Source of the DNA: Desulfobacteraceae bacterium
Lineage (GTDB): Bacteria > Desulfobacterota > Desulfobacteria > Desulfobacterales > Desulfobacteraceae
Direction: 5' to 3'
Length of the DNA stretch: 10,218 bases
Assembly: GCA_003354055.1 (NCBI GenBank)
Contig: PIVQ01000205.1
Coordinates: 1 to 10,218, forward strand
Positions 1 to 6,765 of this stretch are shown here, one piece after another (the first letter of the stretch is position 1; each line of letters begins with the position of its first letter). The notes beneath the pieces are model-generated. The model was not told the DNA's origin. It saw only the letters and a program-made list of their open reading frames with translations, and ran no database searches. The position numbers were made by a program, and so were the translations under genes.

Positions 1-579
1 CCCCTGCTTTTCAATCACAAAATAGGCTGCCTTGCAATCGCCCAGAGTGCATAGGCGGCCGCCCAGAAGGATGCTGTCCAGGGTTGCAAGGTCAGGGAGT
101 AAAACCTTGAATCCAAGTTTTTGGGTTAGATGGGCAAGGGCCTGGTCTGTCTGCCTTGCATCAAAGGTCATGTGGCGGTTGCCTTTAAGATGGTCGGTTA
201 CAGCCTGTCGGCTGATCTGGTTCAGGTCTTTGAATGTATTGGATGGTATGGAGATAAGATTTGTAAAGATAAGTACCAGGGCAAGGAGGCCGGCTAAAAG
301 GGACGCCGAGGCAAGGACGATTCCGGTGGATTTGTTCAGTGGTCCTGAAAATCTGCGGCTGCTTTCATGGTCAAGGGTGGCATCAACCCGGTCTGCCAGA
401 CCCCGGGGAAGATCTTCCAGAGCAAAGGCCCTGGCAATACCCCGTTCAAAGGTCTCGTCCTTTTGGAACATCCGCTCGCATTCATGGCAGGCTGCCAAGT
501 GGGTGCTGACCTCCTGGGGGAGGATGCACCCGTGAATGTCGCGGGTATTCAGCCAATGATGAAATTCTTTACAATCCAT
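1..579 (-). CDS. Membrane anti-sigma factor with zinc-finger (HCC) motif, 3' end cut by the window edge
   Basis: Reading from an ATG at 579 gives 193 residues with no stop before base 1, so the C-terminus is missing. The N-terminal cytoplasmic part carries C3 and H27-x3-C31-x2-C34, the zinc-binding anti-sigma (zf-HC2/ZAS) signature. A single hydrophobic segment at about residues 86-106 follows. The remaining portion, presumed periplasmic, ends in a glycine-rich stretch with C177 and C182. The gene starts 11 bases after the stop of the ECF sigma gene, the usual sigma/anti-sigma pairing and probably translationally coupled; AGAAGA just before the ATG is a weak ribosome-binding site. By family knowledge it should hold the sigma factor at the inner membrane until an envelope signal releases it. 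The signal is unknown, and the sensor part resembles no domain I can name with certainty. The zinc motif, membrane segment and position make the role quite secure. Confidence 0.87.
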   Translation of the reverse strand, partial: MDCKEFHHWLNTRDIHGCILPQEVSTHLAACHECERMFQKDETFERGIARAFALEDLPRGLADRVDATLDHESSRRFSGPLNKSTGIVLASASLLAGLLALVLIFTNLISIPSNTFKDLNQISRQAVTDHLKGNRHMTFDARQTDQALAHLTQKLGFKVLLPDLATLDSILLGGRLCTLGDCKAAYFVIEKQG

Positions 580-590
580 TCTTCTGCAGT

Positions 591-1178
591 CTAATTGGGG
601 CCTTGTTTCAACCCTTTAAAGTTAATATCCAATATATTTTCCCTTGATGCTCTTATTTTTTTCATCAGCCCTGTTTTCAGGCCTTCCCTGGCCCGGGTCA
701 GTCTGGACATCACCGTTCCAATGGGAATATCAAGGGTCTTTGCAATGTCTTTGTAAAGCATGTCATCCATGTAGTACAGCATGAGCACTTCTCTGTATTT
801 TACAGGGAGTTTGTCAATGGCTGTCTTCAGCAACTGGGTTCTTGAATCGTTTACAAGTAGTTCCTCTGCATCCTTTTCCCGGATATGCTGTTTGAGGAAC
901 TCAATATAGTCTGTTTCCTGGAGTCTTTGTCTGGACTTGGCCTTATGACAGTTTTTCAGGAAGTTGTTTCTTAATATCCTCAGCAGCCAGGGCTTGCACC
1001 TGGTAGCATCCTTTAACTGATGAAACTTGTTAAAGGCCATTAAATAGGTTTCCTGAACAATATCTTCAGCATCAAACACATTGCCCGTATACTTTAGGGC
1101 AACATTATACAGAAGCTTCATATGGGGATAGGTCAGCTTCTTGAACTTTAGCTTCGACATATTTTTTTTAAATATCAT
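591..1178 (-). CDS. ECF-type RNA polymerase sigma factor (sigma-70 family)
   Basis: The 195-residue product has the two-domain layout and normal length of an extracytoplasmic-function sigma factor. Region 2 (about residues 17-80) includes DAEDIVQETYLMAF, the core-RNA-polymerase and -10 binding helices, followed by WLLRILRNNF. Region 4 (about 115-170) includes LPVKYREVLMLYYMDDMLYKDIA and the recognition helix IPIGTVMSRLTRARE. Region 3 and the N-terminal region 1.1 are absent, as expected. It directs transcription of a stress or envelope regulon and is presumably controlled by the anti-sigma factor starting 11 bases downstream. The ATG at 1178 is used because the reading frame has no earlier start. 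A second ATG at residue 7 is also possible and would better match family lengths. An AGGAGG lies 20 bases upstream of the first ATG, rather far for it. I saw no GGAAC-type ECF promoter upstream, so autoregulation is not evident. Confidence 0.94.
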   Translation of the reverse strand: MIFKKNMSKLKFKKLTYPHMKLLYNVALKYTGNVFDAEDIVQETYLMAFNKFHQLKDATRCKPWLLRILRNNFLKNCHKAKSRQRLQETDYIEFLKQHIREKDAEELLVNDSRTQLLKTAIDKLPVKYREVLMLYYMDDMLYKDIAKTLDIPIGTVMSRLTRAREGLKTGLMKKIRASRENILDINFKGLKQGPN

Positions 1179-1249
1179 GGACTCATTTCCCGGCTGCGCC
1201 TCCTCGTCTTTTTAAGTTAATCAGCATATGAACCAATGCAAACACTTAT

Positions 1250-1301
1250 AGCGATTGCCAATGAGTTTTTCAGATTAATGAAAAAAGTTGAAGCAATCGC
1301 T
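1250..1301. repeat. Symmetrical interrupted inverted repeat (two nested stems)
   Basis: Outer arms AGCGATTGC (1250-1258) and GCAATCGCT (1293-1301) are perfect complements of nine bases. Inside them, TTTTTCA (1266-1272) and TGAAAAA (1279-1285) form a second perfect seven-base pair around a six-base loop. The two unpaired stretches between the stems are both seven bases, so the whole 52-base element is symmetric about one centre. It lies in the probable leader of the sigma-factor mRNA. It could fold in RNA, be a two-fold protein-binding site, or be a remnant of a small mobile element; the sequence alone does not decide. Confidence 0.6.
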
Positions 1302-1340
1302 CAAGAGCAAATGCTTTATTGTTTTAGGTTCTTATCTATA

Positions 1341-1369
1341 CTTACAGTTAAGACCACCAACCTTTTCAA
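1341..1369 (-). promoter_or_regulatory. Candidate sigma-70-type promoter for the sigma/anti-sigma pair
   Basis: On the minus strand TTGAAA (1369-1364, five of six matches to TTGACA) is followed after exactly 17 bases by TGTAAG (1346-1341, four of six matches to TATAAT). Transcription would begin near 1334 and leave a leader of about 155 bases before the sigma gene, containing the interrupted hairpin. It is only a consensus match in AT-rich DNA. Confidence 0.35.
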
Positions 1370-1478
1370 AAAGAAAAACATTATGGCATTTGCTATATGC
1401 ATGGCTTTTTGGGGGAATCCATGAAAAAATTTGTCCTGCCCCTGTAATCTTTACCTTAAGAGCAGGGAGCGTCGGGTT

Positions 1479-2393
1479 TTATTCCAGGGCTTTTGGCTGG
1501 GGAAAAGGCTCCAGGTGGACCATGACATCGATGATTCTGCTGTTCTGGTCAATGAGGACCTCCTTGACTTTTTCCGAGATGTCATGCCCTTCGGACACTG
1601 TTAGATTGCCGTCCACCTCAAGGTGAAGGTCCATGTAAAAGGAGCCGGCCAGTTGCCGGGTCCGGATTTTATGGACGCCGCGTACGTCCGGGGTGATGAT
1701 GATGGCTTTTTCGATGGCTTCGAGATCCTCGCTTGACATGCTGGAATCCAGAAGTTCTCCCATGCTGGACATAAGGATATCCAATCCGACCTTGATGATG
1801 AATACCGAGACAATAATGGCACCGACCTGGTCAAGGAAGGCCAGGCGGGGATTGATTAAAGTCGCCAGGACCGCAACAAATACGGGCAACGAGGACAGGG
1901 CATCCGTCCGGTGATGCCAGGCATTGGCTTTGACCGATGAGGAATGGGTTTCCACGCCCACCTTATAGGTCACCCGGAACAGTATTTCTTTAACCACAAA
2001 GGAGAGCAGAGGCGCAATAAATGTAATCCAGGACAGATTGGGCCGTGATGTCGGGGTCATAAGCCCTAAAACGGCATTATATCCAATACCGCAGGCCACG
2101 CCAATGAGAATTACGCCGATACAGATGGTGACAAAGGACTCTATTTTTTGATGCCCGAAGGGATGGCAGTCATCAGCCGGGGCCGTCCAGTATTTTACCC
2201 CGAAAAGGATGACAAAATCAGATGAGGTATCGGAAAAGCTGTGTAGGGCATCCGCCACAACCGCCTGGCTGTTTCCGGCCAAACCGATGACCAGTTTAAC
2301 AATGGAGAGAATCACATTGGCAAACAAGCCTGCCAGAGTGATTTTACGTATTCTTGTTTCAGGGCTTTCCTTGTGTTTGGTTAAGTGATTCAT
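1479..2393 (-). CDS. Cation diffusion facilitator (CDF) family divalent-metal efflux transporter
   Basis: The 304-residue protein has the normal CDF length and layout: about six membrane helices (residues ~18-215) and a cytoplasmic C-terminal domain (~220-300) of the dimerising ZT_dimer type. Metal-site residues are visible: D48 and H51-x3-D55 in the second helix (ADALHSFSD), and H160-x3-D164 in the fifth (HHRTD). The conserved loop CHPFGHQKIES at 76-86 is also present. The family exchanges Zn2+, Fe2+, Mn2+, Co2+ or Cd2+ for protons across the inner membrane. A histidine rather than aspartate at the first position of the helix-2 pair resembles the Zn/Cd-selective members more than FieF (D45/D49), but metal choice cannot be fixed from this. 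The gene follows the Nudix gene by 18 bases with AGGT before the ATG and is the last of the operon. Confidence 0.94.
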   Translation of the reverse strand: MNHLTKHKESPETRIRKITLAGLFANVILSIVKLVIGLAGNSQAVVADALHSFSDTSSDFVILFGVKYWTAPADDCHPFGHQKIESFVTICIGVILIGVACGIGYNAVLGLMTPTSRPNLSWITFIAPLLSFVVKEILFRVTYKVGVETHSSSVKANAWHHRTDALSSLPVFVAVLATLINPRLAFLDQVGAIIVSVFIIKVGLDILMSSMGELLDSSMSSEDLEAIEKAIIITPDVRGVHKIRTRQLAGSFYMDLHLEVDGNLTVSEGHDISEKVKEVLIDQNSRIIDVMVHLEPFPQPKALE

Positions 2394-2411
2394 CGGTTTA
2401 CCTATATCACC

Positions 2412-2825
2412 CTAATTTTTATTGGTCAGCAAAGGGATGAATTTAAGATTTGCCCCGGGAAAGTGGTATTGATCGATATCGTCAACCCGGATCCATTTAT
2501 GATCAATAGGGCCGTTGAGCCTGACCCTGCCGGAAAGATAATTACAATAAAACACATCCATCTCAATTTTGAAATGGGTATAGGCATGGCGTACCCGAGT
2601 GAGAAAGGGCGCAACCTCAACTTCAATGCCTGTTTCCTCCAGAATCTCCCTGACACATGCCTGGTTGGCCTCTTCCCCTTCTTCCACCTTGCCGCCGGGG
2701 AACTCCCAGAGTCCGCCGAGCAGGCCGTCAAGTTTGCGCCGGGTGATCAGGACCTTGTCATTTTTTCGGACAACACCTATGGCAATGTGATGGATGGACT
2801 CAACTCTGGTTGATCTGATATTCAC
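2412..2825 (-). CDS. Nudix hydrolase, MutT-like nucleotide pyrophosphatase
   Basis: The 137-residue protein contains a perfect Nudix box (GX5EX7REUXEEXGU) at residues 45-67, ending REILEETGI, with the Mg2+-binding glutamates E60, E63 and E64. The preceding LLGGLWEFPGG and the later HAYTHFKIEM are typical of MutT-type 8-oxo-dGTP diphosphatases and of the related C-terminal domain of MutY. It probably hydrolyses oxidised or non-canonical nucleoside triphosphates in the cytoplasm, though Nudix substrates are hard to predict. Translation starts at GTG: the start overlaps the stop of the transglutaminase gene as GTGA (2825-2822), and AAAGGAG lies a few bases upstream, so this start is well supported and suggests translational coupling. 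Its place in a membrane-protein operon has no obvious functional reason; it may be a housekeeping passenger. Confidence 0.93.
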   Translation of the reverse strand: MNIRSTRVESIHHIAIGVVRKNDKVLITRRKLDGLLGGLWEFPGGKVEEGEEANQACVREILEETGIEVEVAPFLTRVRHAYTHFKIEMDVFYCNYLSGRVRLNGPIDHKWIRVDDIDQYHFPGANLKFIPLLTNKN

Positions 2826-4882
2826 AAACTCTCCTTTTTCGGTGGGCTGAACCTTTTAACCCGGGTCTGAAATTTAGCCAGGGCAGATTCAGAACCTTCT
2901 TTTTTATACCGGAGACTGACATAGAGGTCCATGATCAATTGAATTTCAGTGGCCAGATCCGGTCTTTCACCCATGCAGCGCCGTGCAAATCCTACAGGAC
3001 CCTGGCCGGGTTCAGTGGCAAATCCTAATTTGTACAGTTTTTCACTGAATCCGGCATAGGTAACGGCCACAGGATCGGGCTGGATTTTTTCTTTTCTGAA
3101 TCGCCAGATCAGAATACCGGAAAACAGTCCTATCCCGCAAATGGTCAGAAAGACCAGGGCTGTTGCCGTGGCTTTATTGCCCCGGATAAACCCCATGGCG
3201 CTCAGCCAGGCCTTTTGTTCAAAATAGGAGTACCCGGTAAACCAGGACTCCCACTTGAGATTCACTGCATCCATGGCAAATCGCATCTTGCTGAAAAAGG
3301 AGAGGGACGATCCGGTCTGGCCTGCCTGCGCCGATGTCCCGTCCGGATTGGTGGTCAGGCGTTCCGGAGCAACAACACTCGTGGGATCCACCCTTGTCCA
3401 GCCTGAATCATCATCAAAATACTCGGTCCAGGCATGGGCATAGGACTGGCGGACAATGAGATAGTTGCCGTATGGGTTCAGCTCTCCGCCTAGGTAGCCG
3501 CCCACCACCCTGGCCGGCACGCCTGCAAGATTCATCATAAAGGCAAAGGCAGATGCATAATGCTCGCAATAGCCGTTTTGGGAGTCAAATACAAAGCTGT
3601 CCACTGAGTGGGGACCTGCAAGGGGGGGATTCAGGGAGTAGACAAAGTTATTTTCTCTGAAGTAGGCCAGGATCCGATTTGCTTTATCCCTTGGTGTTCC
3701 CGTCTGCCCTGCTATTTCCCGGACAAGTTTGCGGGTCCTGGGATTCAGATGTTTTGCTCTGGTGATGATTCGGGGAAGGCCTTTAACAGATTTCAGGTCC
3801 GCGGCTTGTCCGCCGGACCAGTTTCCCTGAGTTTCGGGCAGCAGGGAGGTTACCTCGTATTGGGTTTTTTTAGTGATTTTTTGTCTGGCCCTAAGGCTGT
3901 GGTCTTTTCCCAGCATGGTCCAGGTCGGTCCCTTTACAGGACGGTCCAGGGCCATGAGCCAGCGGCTGCTATGGGGCGCCATGAGAATGGAGTAAGATAT
4001 GGTTTTCCCGTATAGTTCAGGGTTCCCGGTTGTTCTATTGGTTTGGGATGAAAAGAAGCCCTTTCCCGGCAGGGGCCGCCAGGTTCTGCCGTCAAATTCC
4101 TGAAAGATCACCCCCCGCCAGTATAATTGGTCCGCAGGGGGAATGGTTGACTCGAACTCCACCCGGAAGGCCGGGGTCTGATCCTGGGCCATGGCGGAAA
4201 TTTGCCCGGGTTGCATCGTCTCTGAAAATCCTGATTTCCCACGGGTTGGATCCTGGAAGCCGAACAAACTGTCCGGCAGCCTGGGGAAGACCAGGAAGAG
4301 CACAATCACAAGAGGGATAGCCTGGGCCAGGATGGTGCCGGCCAGTTTTCGGCTCTGGTTCAGGCTGCTGTTTGGGGCGTTTATCCTTATCATGGCCGTA
4401 GTGGTGACAAATACGCTGAATAGCATATAGAGAACAATAAAGAGGGATTCAGATCTGAACAAAGAGGTGATGATGATAAAATAGGTCAGCAGAATGGTAA
4501 TCATCTTATGCCGATGGGTGGGCATTTCAAAGGGCTTTATGGCTGCCCCCAGAGCCATGAGGCCCACAAAGGCGTCACCGCCAATGCCTGACCTGAAAGT
4601 TGCCAGAAGCCCTATAATGCCTAAAAAGGCCAACAGGTACATGATAATTGGCCGGGGAAGGGGCCAGCCTGTTTTCAGGCGGAGCAGCATATACCCCCAC
4701 ATGATCAGGCACCAGAGGTTGATCCAGAGAGGAAGTCCCGGCACATGGGGGGCAATGGCCACCACAAGGGCAACGATAATGGGAATAACTTCCTGTTTCT
4801 CCCGGTCGGCCTCCGACAGCCCGGGATGAACTAGGCTGTCTTCAGGGGCCGGCGGCAGTTCTTTAAAGAGTCGTATTCTCAT
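2822..4882 (-). CDS. Membrane transglutaminase-like protein (TgpA/DUF3488 type)
   Basis: The 686-residue protein has the full TgpA-like layout. About six or seven hydrophobic segments lie between residues ~32 and 200 (DUF3488-like). A long non-membrane domain (~205-560) carries a transglutaminase core. One more membrane helix (~573-593) follows, then a cytoplasmic tail of about 90 residues (DUF4129-like). The catalytic triad is intact: C439 in NGYCEHYASAF, H483 in YAHAWTEYF and D499 in GWTRVDPT. By orientation the core domain should face the periplasm and act on proteins or peptides, as a transglutaminase or a cysteine protease/amidase; no substrate is known from the sequence. The ATG overlaps the DUF58 stop as ATGA (4882-4879), with GGAGG six bases upstream. 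The neighbours MoxR and DUF58 are its standard partners and may control its assembly or activity. Confidence 0.93.
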   Translation of the reverse strand: MRIRLFKELPPAPEDSLVHPGLSEADREKQEVIPIIVALVVAIAPHVPGLPLWINLWCLIMWGYMLLRLKTGWPLPRPIIMYLLAFLGIIGLLATFRSGIGGDAFVGLMALGAAIKPFEMPTHRHKMITILLTYFIIITSLFRSESLFIVLYMLFSVFVTTTAMIRINAPNSSLNQSRKLAGTILAQAIPLVIVLFLVFPRLPDSLFGFQDPTRGKSGFSETMQPGQISAMAQDQTPAFRVEFESTIPPADQLYWRGVIFQEFDGRTWRPLPGKGFFSSQTNRTTGNPELYGKTISYSILMAPHSSRWLMALDRPVKGPTWTMLGKDHSLRARQKITKKTQYEVTSLLPETQGNWSGGQAADLKSVKGLPRIITRAKHLNPRTRKLVREIAGQTGTPRDKANRILAYFRENNFVYSLNPPLAGPHSVDSFVFDSQNGYCEHYASAFAFMMNLAGVPARVVGGYLGGELNPYGNYLIVRQSYAHAWTEYFDDDSGWTRVDPTSVVAPERLTTNPDGTSAQAGQTGSSLSFFSKMRFAMDAVNLKWESWFTGYSYFEQKAWLSAMGFIRGNKATATALVFLTICGIGLFSGILIWRFRKEKIQPDPVAVTYAGFSEKLYKLGFATEPGQGPVGFARRCMGERPDLATEIQLIMDLYVSLRYKKEGSESALAKFQTRVKRFSPPKKESL

Positions 4883-5799
4883 GACCTGCCTCCCCCTGAG
4901 GGGGCGGATACCGCAGGATTGTCATACAGGGCCAGGGCCTTGAGGCAGCGATGAAGATGTGTTTTTCCCCTGGCAGGACGCCTGGAAAAGGAGGTGCCCA
5001 GGCGGAGGCCGTACCGCAGTTGCTGTTTTTCAGCCTCAAGAATCCTGTGGCAGATCATGGACAGCCTGTCTTCCAGGTTTCCTTTTTTAATCAGGCTTAA
5101 ATCCACCCAGATGTCCTGTCCTGTCTCTGCCGTAAAATCCTTTACAAACAATCCCTGTCCCCTTGATAGTGTCTTCCAGGCAATATGACCGATGGGATTC
5201 CCGGGCACATAGGGTTTGAGTCCCTGAAAATCATCCGGTCCCAGGCGGCTGTTTTGTTCCTTGCCCTCTTCCATGTCGCCGGCAAAGGCCAGGGGAAAGG
5301 TGCCGGGCGCAGGTGCGGGATAAACAAGGCCCCTGGTGGACAGAGGAATAGACGCGCTGAGACGGAAGAGGCCGAAGGGGTAAACTGAGGTCAGGATAAT
5401 ATCCGCGGGAATGAGGTACCCTCTCTGAGTTGACGGGAGTTTTAGGCCAACGGGAGAGCTGTCCCCAGCCTCTATTGAAAAGGAAACCGGCTCCATGTCT
5501 CCTATCCTTAGAAAAAGGGTCTGACCCTGGCTGGATTTACCTCTTATATCAACGGGAAAAACAACCGTCTGCCCCTTGAACACAGACTGGACACGCTGGG
5601 GCGTCAGTGTGAGCCCAACCAGGTTCTTGTAGGAGTGAAAAAGGGAGATGATAGCCATTCCCCCAAGGAGGAAGACGAGGATAAATCCGGCATTGTTATT
5701 GTAATTGATGGAGCCCAGGAGCATTGCAATCAGGATACCCAGAAAAAGAAACCCGTGCTGGGTGGGTCTGATGGAGAAATCTGTTCTGCGCAATTCCAT
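4879..5799 (-). CDS. DUF58 domain protein (MoxR partner, degenerate vWA-like)
   Basis: The 306-residue protein begins with two membrane helices (about residues 15-30 and 37-55). A beta-rich extended segment follows, then the DUF58 core at 186-222, recognisable from DDFQGLKPYVPG and HIAWKTLSRG. The section after it is vWA-like: DIWVDLSLI places D233 and S235 where a DxSxS metal site (MIDAS) would be, but the second serine is replaced by I237, so metal binding is doubtful. DUF58 proteins are regularly encoded directly after MoxR ATPases and are thought to be their adaptors or clients, linking them to membrane complexes. Here the gene follows moxR by 21 bases and overlaps the transglutaminase start by four. 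A TAGGTACC sequence precedes the ATG. The 306-residue length is at the short end for the family, and the tail is rich in Ser, Gly and Pro. Confidence 0.93.
   Translation of the reverse strand: MELRRTDFSIRPTQHGFLFLGILIAMLLGSINYNNNAGFILVFLLGGMAIISLFHSYKNLVGLTLTPQRVQSVFKGQTVVFPVDIRGKSSQGQTLFLRIGDMEPVSFSIEAGDSSPVGLKLPSTQRGYLIPADIILTSVYPFGLFRLSASIPLSTRGLVYPAPAPGTFPLAFAGDMEEGKEQNSRLGPDDFQGLKPYVPGNPIGHIAWKTLSRGQGLFVKDFTAETGQDIWVDLSLIKKGNLEDRLSMICHRILEAEKQQLRYGLRLGTSFSRRPARGKTHLHRCLKALALYDNPAVSAPSGGGRS
4889..4904 (-). promoter_or_regulatory. GC hairpin overlapping the transglutaminase ribosome-binding site
   Basis: On the minus strand CCCCC (4904-4900), TCA (4899-4897) and GGGGG (4896-4892) form a perfect five-base-pair GC stem with a three-base loop. 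Its 3' arm runs directly into the Shine-Dalgarno GGGGGAGG (4896-4889), seven bases from the ATG at 4882. The stem lies within the last codons of the DUF58 gene, so a ribosome finishing DUF58 would open it. The function is an inference. Confidence 0.45.
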
Positions 5800-5820
5800 T
5801 CGGTACCTATTGGCCTTTTT

Positions 5821-6738
5821 TCAGACCGGGACCCGGACCTGGCTGAACAGGTCCATGAGCTGCTCCAAAGGCAGATGACCTAAGTCCCGGTTGAACCTGA
5901 GCCTATGTCCTGCTGTCCAGGGCAGAATTTCCTGGAGATCCTCGGGAATGACATAATCCCTTCCCCGGATATAGGCCCAGGCTCTGGAGGCGCTGAGCAG
6001 GGCAAGGCCTGCCCTTGGGGAAAGGCCGATCTGAAATTCAGGGGAGTTCCGGGTAAACTCCAGAATGTCCTGAAGATAGGTTAGGAAGTGTTCGGATGCA
6101 TGGACCTGTGCCACCTCATCCTGAATCCGTTTCACATCACTTCTTTCCATGCAGCAGGCAAGTTCGGTCATGACACGATCGCTTCCCTCGCCGGTGAGGA
6201 TGCGGTGTTCTGCCTTCCGGTCCGGATACCCCAGAGAGATCCGCATGAGAAACCGGTCCATCTGAGATTCGGGCAGGGGAAAGGTACCTGCCTGTTCAAG
6301 GGGGTTCTGGGTGGCAATGACAAAAAACGGGGAATCCAGGGGCCGGGTTTCTCCTTCAATGGTAACCTGGCCCTCTTCCATGGCTTCAAGCAGGGCGCTC
6401 TGGCTCTTGGGGGTACTCCTGTTGATTTCATCCACCAGAAAAACCTGGGTAAATATCGGGCCGGGGTGGAAATTGAAGCTGGCTGTATTCTGATCAAAGA
6501 CCGACATGCCGAGGATATCCCCGGGCAGAAGATCCGAGGTGAACTGCATGCGCTGGAAATCCAGCCCCATGCACCTGGCCAGGGTTTTGGCCAGGGTGGT
6601 TTTTCCAATACCCGGGAAATCCTCTATGAGAAGATGTCCCCGGGCGAAAAAACAGGCCAGGGCCAGGCGGATCTCGTTTCTCTTTCCAAGGATCACCCGG
6701 GAGACCTGGTCCACCATCTGTTCAACAGCTTTGGACAT
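5821..6738 (-). CDS. MoxR-family AAA+ ATPase
   Basis: The 305-residue protein is of typical MoxR length and shows every AAA_3 motif. Walker A lies at 39-48 (EDFPGIGKTT, K46 and T47). Walker B lies at 99-104 (VFLVDE). Sensor 1 is N145 in IATQNP, and PLPESQMDRF (154-163) includes the arginine region. The C-terminal lid domain (~225-300) contains LSPRAGLALL and VIPEDLQEILP. MoxR ATPases act as chaperone-like remodelling machines, often helping metal-cofactor insertion or assembly of envelope complexes, usually with a vWA or DUF58 partner. That partner follows immediately after 21 bases, then the transglutaminase. The ATG at 6738 lies 15 bases after the pepA stop. AAAGG is present but rather distant, inside a ten-base tandem repeat, so initiation may depend partly on pepA translation. 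The product is cytoplasmic. Confidence 0.96.
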   Translation of the reverse strand: MSKAVEQMVDQVSRVILGKRNEIRLALACFFARGHLLIEDFPGIGKTTLAKTLARCMGLDFQRMQFTSDLLPGDILGMSVFDQNTASFNFHPGPIFTQVFLVDEINRSTPKSQSALLEAMEEGQVTIEGETRPLDSPFFVIATQNPLEQAGTFPLPESQMDRFLMRISLGYPDRKAEHRILTGEGSDRVMTELACCMERSDVKRIQDEVAQVHASEHFLTYLQDILEFTRNSPEFQIGLSPRAGLALLSASRAWAYIRGRDYVIPEDLQEILPWTAGHRLRFNRDLGHLPLEQLMDLFSQVRVPV

Positions 6739-6745
6739 GTGTTAT

Positions 6746-6765
6746 ATTTGCCTTTATTTGCCTTT
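6746..6765. repeat. Tandem ten-base repeat across the pepA stop and moxR leader
   Basis: ATTTGCCTTT occurs twice in direct tandem (6746-6755 and 6756-6765). On the minus strand the copies hold the last pepA codons, its TAA stop and two AAAGG ribosome-binding-like sequences upstream of the moxR ATG at 6738. It may be a simple slippage duplication that doubled the AAAGG. Confidence 0.7.

Larger units (their letters stand above)
1179..1478. other. AT-rich intergenic gap between the transporter gene and the sigma-factor gene
   Basis: This 300-base gap is clearly richer in A and T than its flanks. It is downstream of the cation-efflux gene and upstream of the sigma gene, both on the minus strand. 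It holds a candidate promoter (1341-1369) and an interrupted inverted repeat (1250-1301). A 62-codon plus-strand frame at 1236-1424 has no convincing family or ribosome-binding site and I do not call it a gene. I could not find a strong hairpin-plus-T-run terminator for the operon that ends at 1479. Confidence 0.6.

Noticed and set aside
32..535. A 167-codon open frame on the plus strand
   Set aside because: The opposite strand encodes the anti-sigma factor with a zinc motif and membrane segment; the plus frame is Arg/Ser-rich with no recognisable domain.
1179..1400. An ECF-type GGAAC/GTC autoregulatory promoter for the sigma gene
   Set aside because: GTCTTA occurs on the minus strand but no GGAAC lies 15-18 bases upstream of it.
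1236..1424. A 62-codon plus-strand frame in the intergenic gap
   Set aside because: No good ribosome-binding site, no family resemblance, and the inverted repeat lies inside it; low complexity fits non-coding AT-rich DNA.
1421..1447. A signal-peptide-like start (ATG, two Lys, then FVLPL) preceded by GGGGGAATCC
   Set aside because: It stops after eight codons, and no continuation is seen in other frames that would show a broken exported-protein gene.
2385..2813. A 142-codon open frame on the plus strand
   Set aside because: It is antisense to the Nudix gene, whose Nudix box is perfect.
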